Assembly: GCF_000934725.1 (NCBI RefSeq)
Contig: NZ_JYNS01000002.1
Location: 1 to 64,000 of the forward strand
Length of the DNA stretch: 64,000 nt
Reading direction: 5' to 3'
Origin: Methyloterricola oryzae
GTDB taxonomy: Bacteria > Pseudomonadota > Gammaproteobacteria > Methylococcales > Methylococcaceae
The notes under the pieces: generated by a model
Database searches by the model: none
Told to the model about the DNA's origin: nothing
What the model saw: only the letters and a program-made list of their open reading frames with translations
Program-made: the position numbers and the translations under genes
Shown: piece after piece, positions 1-8,313 of the stretch
How positions within the stretch are numbered: position 1 is the first letter of the stretch
Layout of the letters: every line of letters starts with the position of its first letter

Positions 1-140
1 GCCACCGCATTCTGGTAGCGATAGAAGGTGTCTCGCGACACCCCCATCACCTTGCAGGCCTTGGACACGTTGCCGAGTTCGGTTGCCAGGTTCAGCAGAC
101 CGATCTTGTGACGGATGACATTCTGATTGAGACTACTCAT
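1..140 (-). mobile_element. IS481-family transposase, N-terminal part (cut by window edge)
   Basis: The frame reads leftwards from an ATG at 138-140 and leaves the window, so only about 46 residues are visible. The residues AACKVMGVSRDTFYRY-like (seen as SKACKVMGVSRDTFYRYQ) match the N-terminal helix-turn-helix that IS481-family transposases use to bind their ends. A candidate terminal repeat lies just upstream at 227-252, at the expected distance. The catalytic DDE core is outside the window, so whether the element is intact cannot be judged. The family assignment is from remembered motif similarity, not a database hit. Confidence 0.7.
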
Positions 141-226
141 GGGGTTACTCCTGCGCTCACGCGCCGTTTCGATGAAGATTCGCACCTCTATCAAAACGGG
201 TAACCCCACCTCGCGGCAAGGAACTC

Positions 227-252
227 TGTCAGATCAAGTCTGAACTTCTACA
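227..252. repeat. Probable IS481 terminal inverted repeat
   Basis: A 26-base sequence beginning TGTCAGATCAAG and ending CTTCTACA lies 87 bases upstream of the transposase start. On the minus strand it starts TGTAGAAG, and IS481-type ends begin with TGT. The insertion boundary would be at about 252. The partner end is outside the window, so the repeat cannot be confirmed by pairing. Confidence 0.5.
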
Positions 253-620
253 CATTAAGTTAACTATCCCAGGTAATTTACGACGTAACGATGGTTGTCG
301 CTGCCCGTTGAGCAATTGCCTTTTTTAGACCCCGTTTTTCCGCGATCCGTCGCCGCGCCCAAAACGATAAGTATCCCCGGTCGGCTTCTTCCCAGCTTAG
401 ATCCGTAAGGACCTTAAAATCTCTGGACGGCGTCAAGACGGTACACTTTTACACCGCCACAACCAGACCATCCTGCCGTTTCAGAGGGACATTTATCCTT
501 CTCCGCTTACATTCACTGGATGTTTGCTCAGACAAACACCGGTCCCCCTAAGCCCGGCGATCTTCGACCTACATCACATGCCTCCCGGCAAAAGTAAGCG
601 ATGACACTATCGCTCTCCCA
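253..620. other. Intergenic, no gene seen
   Basis: This stretch lies between the putative IS end and the stop of the methyltransferase gene. It has no convincing reading frame, RNA gene or strong repeat. It may be host or island DNA disrupted by the insertion element. Confidence 0.5.
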
Positions 621-2150
621 TCATCCAGGCGAAAGACTTTGCTTTACCGGACGGTTAGCGGTCAACAATCCGACCCGGGCCATTTCTGCCAGCATGCCAT
701 CGAAAGCGGCCGGGTCCGCGGCGGAAAAATGCTCCTGAAAGCGGGCCGCAAGACGCTCCCGGGACGTTGCGCCGTCCAGCCAGCTCAACAGGGTTCGGGC
801 GGCATCATCGAGCCTGACCTGCTGATGCAGTAGGGATGTCACCGGCCTCCCTTCCGCGGCTTGCAACAGCGCCAGCGGGCTGGCCTTGGGCCGCGCATCG
901 GGCCGGGATTGCACGGGCGGCGCCGAACTGTGCAGGGTTAACAGTCCGGCGCTATAGGCACGCATGAGGTCGGCGCGCAGCAATTCCACGGCGGCGGTGT
1001 CCGCGTCGCCCGTGCTCCCCAAGCGAGCCTGGGCCTTCCTGACGAGTTCCCCGAAAGGAAGCGGGCGTGGCCAGTGCGCCGCCAGTTCATGTAGGGTGGC
1101 CTTGGTCAGCGGGTGGCTTGCCGTCAAGCATGCGCCGCCGCCTAACAGGAACGATTCCGCGGAGCGTCCGGCGAGATCGGGTTCAGTGGCCGGAATTTGC
1201 AGGGGGCAAGCCAGCCACAGCCCATCGATGCGCTGATTGGTCACAGTCCGGTCCACGGGCCTATGGCTATGGATCAGCAGGGATTGGCGGAAGGTCCGGT
1301 TGCAGACGAAGTCCATCAACTGCTCGCGGCCGATAATGTCCGGCGCGATGCGGCAGACCGTTTCGGCGACCTCGGGCGGGAAGCGGCTGGCGAGCATGGA
1401 GGCAAAATCCGCCTCCGCCAGAAACTTCAGGCCATTGCGGGTGGCACGTTCCACGAACTCGCGGAAATAAACCGGCTCGTTCACCTCTTCCAGATGCTCG
1501 TGAAAGATGTAGGCGTCCGGCACTTCCGAAAGCCCTGCCAATTCCTGCTGCAGCAAGGTGCCGTAGGCGGAGTTTTCCGCGGGCACGGCGCGCGCCAGAA
1601 AATCTAGGATCGCCCGTGCCTGGGCCACTTGCTGCTGAGGCGAGGGAAATGCGAGGGCATGGTGGCGCATCAGGTCTCGGATCATGCTGCGCATGCGCCA
1701 GCCGGGCAGAGTGTTGTAGCTGATGTAGGTGATGCCCTCAGGCTGCATTCGCTCCCGGCACACGCGCAGGATGGCCTCCTGAACGCTTCCTGGCACCCAG
1801 GAATAGACGCCGTGACACAGGATGTAATCAAACGCGCCTAAGCTGGCGTCGATGTCCTCGACGCTGCCCGCCACCAGGCGAATGCTCTGGTATCCGAGAC
1901 TATCGACGATGCGCTTCCCTTCGGCGATCTGCCGGTCGGACAGATCCACGCCGACGCATTCAACGCCGGGAATCTGCTCGGCGAGTGGGATCAGGTTGCC
2001 GCCCGAGGCGCATCCGATTTCCAGCACCCGGCAACCGGCCACGGGCGGCGGCTTCATTCCGAACAAAGCCGCCAGGGTCGCCAGTCGGTCCGGGTGGGTT
2101 TGCGGGAAAGGCAGGCTGGGATAGGGAATCTGGTCGTAGCTGGTGGACAT
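621..2150 (-). CDS. SAM-dependent methyltransferase with regulatory domain
   Basis: The predicted protein is 509 residues from the ATG at 2150. Motif I is clear (LEIGCASGGNLIPLA, about residues 38-52) and is followed by an acidic ribose-binding segment (CVGVDLSD), which marks a class I Rossmann methyltransferase. The middle of the protein resembles the methyltransferase regulatory domain (PF10119 type), and the last 150 residues resemble the C-terminal domain often attached to it. The frame stays open upstream of 2150, but that part has no family match and would overlap the AraC gene, so it was left out. The gene starts 35 bases after the AraC regulator on the same strand and is probably its operon partner. 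The substrate is unknown. Confidence 0.85.
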   Translation of the reverse strand: MSTSYDQIPYPSLPFPQTHPDRLATLAALFGMKPPPVAGCRVLEIGCASGGNLIPLAEQIPGVECVGVDLSDRQIAEGKRIVDSLGYQSIRLVAGSVEDIDASLGAFDYILCHGVYSWVPGSVQEAILRVCRERMQPEGITYISYNTLPGWRMRSMIRDLMRHHALAFPSPQQQVAQARAILDFLARAVPAENSAYGTLLQQELAGLSEVPDAYIFHEHLEEVNEPVYFREFVERATRNGLKFLAEADFASMLASRFPPEVAETVCRIAPDIIGREQLMDFVCNRTFRQSLLIHSHRPVDRTVTNQRIDGLWLACPLQIPATEPDLAGRSAESFLLGGGACLTASHPLTKATLHELAAHWPRPLPFGELVRKAQARLGSTGDADTAAVELLRADLMRAYSAGLLTLHSSAPPVQSRPDARPKASPLALLQAAEGRPVTSLLHQQVRLDDAARTLLSWLDGATSRERLAARFQEHFSAADPAAFDGMLAEMARVGLLTANRPVKQSLSPG

Positions 2151-2185
2151 GCGTGTCGGCAGGTTAGGGCGGATATTCCGTGATT

Positions 2186-3082
2186 TCAGCCGGCTTCCTG
2201 TGCATGGCCGTTGCGCCGGAATTTGCCGGGGGAAAGTCCGAAGCTGCGCTTGAAGGCCCGGCTGAATGCGGCCGCCGACTGGTAACCGCAGCGGTCCGCC
2301 ACGTGTGCAACCGTCAGATTGGCGTCTTTCAGCCAGCCGGATGCCACCTGCATCCGCCAGTTCGCCAGGTATTCGATGGCTGGGCAGCGGACGACTTCCG
2401 TAAAGCGAGCGGAAAAGGCGGTCCTGGACAGCCCCGAAAGCTCGCACAGCATGTCTAGAGTCCAGGGCTTCCAGGGTTCCCGGTGGATCTGGGTCAGCAC
2501 CGCCTCCAGTTTGGGATCCTGCATGGCCAGGAACACGCCCCGTTCGACCAGTCCCTCCTCTATGCAGTGGCGCAGCACCAGAACGAAGATGCTGTCGCAC
2601 AGGCGCTCGATGATGGAATTGCTGCCCAGGCGTGGGTCCACCGTCTCGCGGATGATGAGTTGCAGCAGCCAGGAAAGGATTGCGCCCGCCTGATCCTTGC
2701 GGATGATGACTTCCGCCGGCAATGCCGTCCAAAGGCTCGCGTTGGGCATCCCCAGTTCGATGGAGCCGCAGACGAAGCCGGTCTCGCCTTCGTTGAAGCT
2801 CGTTGCCCGCACATTGCTGAAGTCCGTCGGAATATGGATCGGACTGTAGGACATCACGTGGCGCGGGGCATGAGGCAGGAACAGGACCAGGTCACCCGCC
2901 TCCATGCGCAGGGGCGGATTCCACGTCGGCGAATGTATCCAGCCTGCACCCTTGCTCAAGAGATGAAACCAGACCTCCGTGTCTGAGTTATGGTCCATCA
3001 GCCAATCGCCGCAGACGCCGCCCCAGTACGTCAATTTTGCCCGAAGACTCAATCCGTCAACGAGAGTCGTCAATGCATCCAT
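2186..3082 (-). CDS. AraC-family transcriptional regulator (cupin_6 type)
   Basis: The protein has 298 residues. The N-terminal half resembles the cupin_6 sensor domain (Trp/His-rich WFHLLSKGAGW followed by GDLVLFLPHAPRHV). The C-terminal 100 residues carry two helix-turn-helix units of the AraC type (LDMLCELSGLSRTAFSARF and VAHVADRCGYQSAAAFSRAF), ending in the signature FGLSPGKFRR. It probably controls itself and the downstream methyltransferase. A direct repeat at 3445-3471 in the upstream gap is a candidate operator. No ligand can be predicted. The start is the ATG at 3080-3082. Confidence 0.93.
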   Translation of the reverse strand: MDALTTLVDGLSLRAKLTYWGGVCGDWLMDHNSDTEVWFHLLSKGAGWIHSPTWNPPLRMEAGDLVLFLPHAPRHVMSYSPIHIPTDFSNVRATSFNEGETGFVCGSIELGMPNASLWTALPAEVIIRKDQAGAILSWLLQLIIRETVDPRLGSNSIIERLCDSIFVLVLRHCIEEGLVERGVFLAMQDPKLEAVLTQIHREPWKPWTLDMLCELSGLSRTAFSARFTEVVRCPAIEYLANWRMQVASGWLKDANLTVAHVADRCGYQSAAAFSRAFKRSFGLSPGKFRRNGHAQEAG

Positions 3083-3629
3083 AATAAGTATCCCTTTATT
3101 GGCTGGAGGGCCTCCAGGTCATGCCCTCCATTTCTTCTTAGGTCTCAGGCATGTAAATACCGTGCAGGTATTTTGAGCCCATTCCTCGCCCGGTTCATTC
3201 CAGGCTTGTTGGTGCCGGTCAAGTCACGCTGCCGACATACAGTATCGGCAATCCACCATACTGGTTGATTTCAACCATTGAGCCACTCTTGCGTCCCTTG
3301 GAATTTGCCGGCAATACCTATAAGCGCCTGATGGATAGGGCTAGGCACGCTGAAAACATCAAGCAGCCTATAGTGCTTTTAGCAAAAATCAAACCCTTTA
3401 TGGGCGGCCCTCTCGCGGCCTAAGATCATCGCTTATTTCTGGACGATCGGACAAGAAATTAGAAAGATCGGTCATGTTATTAGTCGCCTTATCGCGTTAG
3501 GATACCCCTCGGTCGGCCGCGAACGGCTAATCCCGATTTCCAGGCTCAGGTAAATTAGGCAGGAAAGCCGGCGGCTATCTTCTTCAACGGCACGCCGTAC
3601 GGCAAACAATAACTAGAGAGGGACCCGAC
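3083..3629. promoter_or_regulatory. Divergent intergenic regulatory region
   Basis: This 547-base gap separates the leftward AraC operon from the rightward FG-GAP gene and must hold both promoters. It contains no credible gene. The part nearest the FG-GAP gene is AT-richer and holds the GATCGG direct repeat listed separately. Confidence 0.5.
3445..3471 (+). promoter_or_regulatory. Candidate AraC-type operator (GATCGG direct repeat)
   Basis: GATCGG occurs at 3445-3450 and 3466-3471, a centre spacing of 21 bases or two helical turns. This is the geometry expected for the two HTH units of an AraC protein. It lies about 360 bases from the AraC start and 160 bases before the FG-GAP gene. The repeat is seen; the binding is inferred. 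Confidence 0.35.
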
Positions 3630-6600
3630 ATGCCCAAGCAATTCTGGCTAAATCCCTTAGCGCAGGCTATTGCCATCGCGCTTCCCGCCGCCGGTCTCAT
3701 GCCGGCCGATGCCCGCGCCGATCTGACCCAGACGCGCACATCCGCGGTATTGACCGCCTCGGTCAACCGGACTTCCACCGTCGACCGTAACAATGTGCTC
3801 CAGCAGGGCACGCCTTCCAGCAAATTGGGCGTCATGCAGTTGCCGCCGTTTTCATCCAAGTTGGGCGTGTTGACCGGCGTGCAGCTGCAGTTGAACGACC
3901 CCAAACTTCAAGGAAGCGAAAGATTACAAACAAAGTGGGCGACTCAGCTGGATACCAACATATCCGTGGTGAGCCATACGAGTCCACAAGTGAAACTGAC
4001 CCCGCCATCGGGCTTGAGCTCGCTTAAAACAGGCGACACAAACGGGGATGGTCTTGTTTTATGTAATGTCGTGAGTCAGCCTACGTGTCCGCGGACCGAG
4101 GCCCTGATCCAGCATTTTGGAGACCCGAATATTGGGAGCATTAGCGATGCGGCTGGCTTGGACCCGTATGTGGGCGAATCCGGCACGGTCACCGCGGCCC
4201 TGGGAATCGCCCTTCAAGACCTGGCAATTACCTATCCGTCACCAGTCGGGAGCCTGGCATCCGCGACATATTCGGAGCAGGCCACACTAACCGGCCCGCT
4301 CGCGATCACCTACAGCTACCTCAATCATTCCGACCCGTTTTTATCCGACAAGCATAAGTCCGATAGCCTCTCATTCGGAACGGTCTTGCAGGGCGACAAC
4401 GCGACGCGCAGCTGGAGCATTGTAAACAGGGGAGCGGCGCCCAATGTCGGTCTGGACATGACCGGTATCGCCATTGCCGGTACCGACCCGCTGAAATTCG
4501 ATCTGGGGCTGGGAACGTCCCCGTTGCGTGGCCTCGACTCGGGACTGCGATCCAGCTACGTTGCGACACTTGACACCGCTCAGCCGGGAAGTGCACAGGC
4601 CAGTTTCCATTTGCAGCTTTCCGATTCGGAGCACGGCGCCGCGGCCAGCCGATTCACCCATCAATTGAACCTGTCCCTCAGCGGCACGGTGGCGGTGCGC
4701 GCGCCCGATTTTCTGACCGGCGAGTTCGGCACCGGCTTCCAGCCCGCATCACCCATCATGGCCGACCTCGACCGCGACGGCAAACTGGACCTGGTCGTGT
4801 TGGACCGCGCCCGCGAGGCCATCAAAGTCTTCAATGGCCGAGCTGACGGTCTATTCGAAAATAGGCCGAGATCCGAAGTTGGGTTTACCACAGGCCAAAA
4901 CCCGGTTGCCATGGCGGTCGGCGACGTCGATAACGACGGCCGCCCCGACGCCGTCGTCGCCAACTTCAATGACGACACCGTCAGCCTGTTTCACGGCGAT
5001 GGCAAGGCCGGGTTTGCCCCTGCGACCACCTTGGCGGCGGGCAGCGGCCCCATCGCAGTCGCGCTGAACGATCTAAACCGGGACGGCAAGCTGGACTTGG
5101 TGATAGCCGATTCGCGCAGCAACCAGGTGCAGGTATCGCTGGGCACCGGCGGCGGCAAATTCGCCCCCGCGCAAAGTTTTGCTGCGGGCGCGTCGCCCTA
5201 TGGACTGACGGTGGGCGACATCGACCGTGACGGCAAGCCCGATGTGGCAGTGACCAATCCGCCTACCGGCCGGGTCAATCTCTTGCTGGGCAAAGGCGAC
5301 GGCACGCTGAAGAGCCGCAAGAGCTACCCGGTGGGCAGCAATCCCTTGTCCCTGGTAGTGACAGATGTGGGCGGCGACGGATTTCCGGACCTGGTGGTTT
5401 CCAATCACGGAGGAAACCTCAGCCTGCTGGCGGGTGTCGGCGGCAGAGGTGTGTTCGAGGCGGCCACCGCGATCACGCTGCCCGCCGGTTCTGGCCCAGG
5501 CTCCATTGACGCCGCCGACCTGAATAAAGACGGGCACCCGGATCTGGTGGTCAGCAATCTTGGCAGCAACAGCCTCAGCGTGTTGACCAACCTGGGGCAA
5601 GGCCGTTTTGGCGATCCGTTGTCGTTTCCGGTGGGAGCGCAGCCATTGGGCATTGCCGTGGCCGACATCGATGCCGACGGCCGGGACGATATCACCGTGG
5701 CGAATGCCGGCACCGAAAGCGTGAGCTTGTTGCTCAACACCACCGTCGTCGCGCCATCGGGACGGTTTGTCGCCGCGCCGGGTTCGCCGCTCCGGACGGG
5801 GACATATCCATGGTCCGTGGCCGTCGCGGACTTCAATCGTGACGGGAAACCGGATCTCGCCGCGACGGATGAGACGCAGAGCGCGGTGTCGGTGTACCTG
5901 GGCACAGGCGGCGGACGCTTCAAGGATGCGCAACCGTTTGCTACCGGGCCAGGCCCTTGGTGGCTCGCCACCGGAGACTTCAACGGCGATGGCCGGATGG
6001 ATCTGGCCACTGCCAATCCCTTTGGCAAAAACGTCAGTGTGTTACTGGGGACCGGTGACGGGCAGTTCCAGGCGGCGCAGAGCTTCCCTGTCGGCGGCGT
6101 CCTAACCGCCATTGAAGTCAACGACTTCAATGGCGACGGCAAGGCGGACCTGGCCGTCACCGACGGAGGCGAAGTGAACAAGCCGGGGAGGGTCGCCGTG
6201 CTTCTGGGTGCCGGGGATGGCACATTCCCGTCCATCCAAGGCTACCAAATCGGCGTCCAGCCGAAGTCGCTGGCAGCCGGAGACCTGGATAACGATGGCA
6301 AGCCCGACCTGGCGGTCGTCAATACTAGCAGCTCATCGGTCAGCATCCTGAAAGGCACCGGCAATGGCCAATTCGCCCTTCCTCGGAGCCTGGCCACCGG
6401 AACGCGACCAAGCTCGATTGCGCTAGGCGATGTCAATGCGGACGGCAAGAGCGACCTGCTGGTGGCGACGGAAGCGCCAAGCTTGAGCGTATGGCTCGGT
6501 TCAGGCGATGGAAATTTCCAGACCTTCCAGGTCTTTTCTCCGCCCGATATCAGCGGCACCGTAGCTCGATATGTGAAGCTTGGCGAGTTCAATGGCGACG

Positions 6601-6830
6601 GCAAGCCTGATATTGCATTGATTCAGTACGGTCACTCCGTCATCTTGACGGGAACAGGAGACGGACACTTCGTGCCCACTCCGTTGTCCGGGACCGGCAT
6701 TGAGCCGCACTATGGTGCCCTCGGAGATCTCGACGCAGATGGCAGGACGGATCTCGTCACGAGTGACCTCGGTTCTGGAATTCCATTCGCCCCCTCAAGC
6801 TTGAAGGTATTGCTGAACCGGGCGCCTTGA
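3630..6830 (+). CDS. Secreted FG-GAP/VCBS repeat protein, 1066 aa
   Basis: A signal peptide is visible at residues 1-31 (basic start, hydrophobic stretch, cleavage near ADARA-DL). Residues 230-350 resemble a choice-of-anchor D/Ig-like domain (FGTVLQGDNATRSWSIVNRG). From about residue 365 to the end there are some 14 repeats of about 50 residues, each with a calcium-loop core such as DLDRDGKLDLVV, DVDNDGRPDAVV or DFNGDGKADLAV. This is the integrin-alpha-like FG-GAP/VCBS pattern and predicts one or two seven-bladed beta-propellers. The likely role is surface or secreted adhesion or binding. No enzymatic motif or sorting signal is seen. The ribosome site GAGAGGG precedes the ATG. Confidence 0.85.
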   Translation: MPKQFWLNPLAQAIAIALPAAGLMPADARADLTQTRTSAVLTASVNRTSTVDRNNVLQQGTPSSKLGVMQLPPFSSKLGVLTGVQLQLNDPKLQGSERLQTKWATQLDTNISVVSHTSPQVKLTPPSGLSSLKTGDTNGDGLVLCNVVSQPTCPRTEALIQHFGDPNIGSISDAAGLDPYVGESGTVTAALGIALQDLAITYPSPVGSLASATYSEQATLTGPLAITYSYLNHSDPFLSDKHKSDSLSFGTVLQGDNATRSWSIVNRGAAPNVGLDMTGIAIAGTDPLKFDLGLGTSPLRGLDSGLRSSYVATLDTAQPGSAQASFHLQLSDSEHGAAASRFTHQLNLSLSGTVAVRAPDFLTGEFGTGFQPASPIMADLDRDGKLDLVVLDRAREAIKVFNGRADGLFENRPRSEVGFTTGQNPVAMAVGDVDNDGRPDAVVANFNDDTVSLFHGDGKAGFAPATTLAAGSGPIAVALNDLNRDGKLDLVIADSRSNQVQVSLGTGGGKFAPAQSFAAGASPYGLTVGDIDRDGKPDVAVTNPPTGRVNLLLGKGDGTLKSRKSYPVGSNPLSLVVTDVGGDGFPDLVVSNHGGNLSLLAGVGGRGVFEAATAITLPAGSGPGSIDAADLNKDGHPDLVVSNLGSNSLSVLTNLGQGRFGDPLSFPVGAQPLGIAVADIDADGRDDITVANAGTESVSLLLNTTVVAPSGRFVAAPGSPLRTGTYPWSVAVADFNRDGKPDLAATDETQSAVSVYLGTGGGRFKDAQPFATGPGPWWLATGDFNGDGRMDLATANPFGKNVSVLLGTGDGQFQAAQSFPVGGVLTAIEVNDFNGDGKADLAVTDGGEVNKPGRVAVLLGAGDGTFPSIQGYQIGVQPKSLAAGDLDNDGKPDLAVVNTSSSSVSILKGTGNGQFALPRSLATGTRPSSIALGDVNADGKSDLLVATEAPSLSVWLGSGDGNFQTFQVFSPPDISGTVARYVKLGEFNGDGKPDIALIQYGHSVILTGTGDGHFVPTPLSGTGIEPHYGALGDLDADGRTDLVTSDLGSGIPFAPSSLKVLLNRAP

Positions 6831-6942
6831 TGAAATCAAAGAGCCGGCCATGAGGGTGGCTCGGAGGCGCAAGTTAGAACATTGATCGGTTCCAAATTGG
6901 AACGCCCCATGAAACAGGAATCACAGATAAGGATGAGGCAAG

Positions 6943-7914
6943 ATGGTGCGTATCAATCTGTTCGGGAAGATTCAGGTATCAGGCGAAGACGGCAATCCGA
7001 TCCCGGTTCCAGGGAAAGCGCTGGAGCTGCTGGCGCTGGTGGCGCTGAACCATCAGCTGGGCCGGGATCAGGCAGCGGGGCTGCTTTGGGAAGAGGCCGA
7101 AGCCTGTCGAGGAAAAAAATACCTTCGCAATTGTCTGTGGCAACTTCGCCAGAGTATGTCCGGCGATGCGCCAGCTGATGCTCTGCTCGCCATAGGGCAG
7201 GACTGGCTCAGCATACGCAACGACACGAGCGCCTGGGTCGATACCGACCAGTTTGCCAAGGTCTGCGCCGATGCCGCTGCCGTGCCACCGGATGGCCTGA
7301 CGGATACCGATTTCGATGCCATGAAGCAGGGCGTCACGCTCTATCGCGGCGAACTGTTGAGCGGTTGGTGCCAGGAGTGGTGCCTGATCGAACGGGAGCG
7401 CTTTCAGGGAATGTATTTCGGTCTGGTCGAAAAGCTGTTTGACGGGTGCATGGCCAGAAACCGGCTGGATGAAGGTCGCAGCTACGGAGGCCTGCTGCTG
7501 GAGGCGGAACCGGCCCGGGAAAGCACGCATCAAAGACTGATGGAATTGCATGCCCGCGCCGGAGACCGCAGCGCTGCCCTCAAGCAGTTCCAACAGTGCG
7601 CGCAGATTCTGGAAAAGGAATTCGGGGTCGAGCCCTGCGCCAAAACGATCGCCTTCTACGAGGCCCTCTGCGCCTCGTCCGGCGAGAAGAGCGAATCGCG
7701 GGTGCCCTGGGAGACGGCGCAACCGGCACCCGATGGCGAGAAACTGTCCGACCTGATCGACAACATCGCCACCTTGGGCCAGGCGCTGGCCAGGCTGCAG
7801 GGCGAATTGGAGCAGATCAAGCAGCTCCTGGGGGAAAACCCCGCCACCCACCTCGGCCCGATGCCGAAAAGCAGGAAATCACCGGTCGCCCGGCAGCGCC
7901 GCGTGCACAACTAA
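6943..7914 (+). CDS. BTAD-domain transcriptional regulator (SARP/AfsR-like)
   Basis: The 323-residue protein begins with an OmpR-type winged-helix (residues 3-75, INLFGKIQV and GKALELLALVALNHQ). The bacterial transcriptional activator domain follows at about residues 100-245 (YRGELLSGW, ERERFQGMYFGLVEKL, ALKQFQQCAQILEKEFGVEP), built of TPR-like helices. A C-terminal coiled coil (about 265-295) and a basic tail complete it. There is no ATPase domain, so it is a short SARP-type activator. It lies 112 bases after the FG-GAP gene and converges on the injection-system operon. It is therefore a candidate activator of that operon, but this is inferred from location only. Confidence 0.85.
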   Translation: MVRINLFGKIQVSGEDGNPIPVPGKALELLALVALNHQLGRDQAAGLLWEEAEACRGKKYLRNCLWQLRQSMSGDAPADALLAIGQDWLSIRNDTSAWVDTDQFAKVCADAAAVPPDGLTDTDFDAMKQGVTLYRGELLSGWCQEWCLIERERFQGMYFGLVEKLFDGCMARNRLDEGRSYGGLLLEAEPARESTHQRLMELHARAGDRSAALKQFQQCAQILEKEFGVEPCAKTIAFYEALCASSGEKSESRVPWETAQPAPDGEKLSDLIDNIATLGQALARLQGELEQIKQLLGENPATHLGPMPKSRKSPVARQRRVHN

Positions 7915-7930
7915 GCCTGGCCGACCCGCC

Positions 7931-8176
7931 TCAGGCAGCGAATCGAGGATTGCCCGCCGATTCGGCGTCGTGAAGCAAGGGCTCATCGCTTGCCCCTGAT
8001 TCCTCCGCGCCGTTCTCCTCCGCCAGCGCCTCCTCCAGAACCTGGATGGCTCCGCTGATGCGGAGCAGCGTTTCACGGAGCCTGGCTTGCTTGGCTTCCA
8101 GTTCGGCCAATACTTTTTCCCCGGTTTCGTATTCGGCTCGGAGTTGGCCTAGGCGGTGTTCGAGTTGTGTTCTCAT
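7931..8176 (-). CDS. Small coiled-coil protein, 81 aa
   Basis: The protein is almost entirely a predicted coiled coil (residues 1-55, heptads of Leu with Glu/Arg/Lys), followed by an acidic tail. It has no cysteine and no membrane segment. It lies 137 bases downstream of the fibre-like DUF6519 gene on the same strand, so it may be the last gene of the injection-system transcript or an independent small gene. It converges with the BTAD regulator, with a gap of 16 bases. The function is unknown. Confidence 0.6.
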   Translation of the reverse strand: MRTQLEHRLGQLRAEYETGEKVLAELEAKQARLRETLLRISGAIQVLEEALAEENGAEESGASDEPLLHDAESAGNPRFAA

Positions 8177-8313
8177 ACCGGAGGATATTAGGCCGAGGCC
8201 GGAACTTTAAGTGAAACGAAGAGTCCGGCAAATCCGGAGTCGCAATCTTCTCGACTAGTTTTCGTAATACGCTGAAGTGGCTGTGGTTTAGATTGCCGAA
8301 TTGTCATTTTCTA

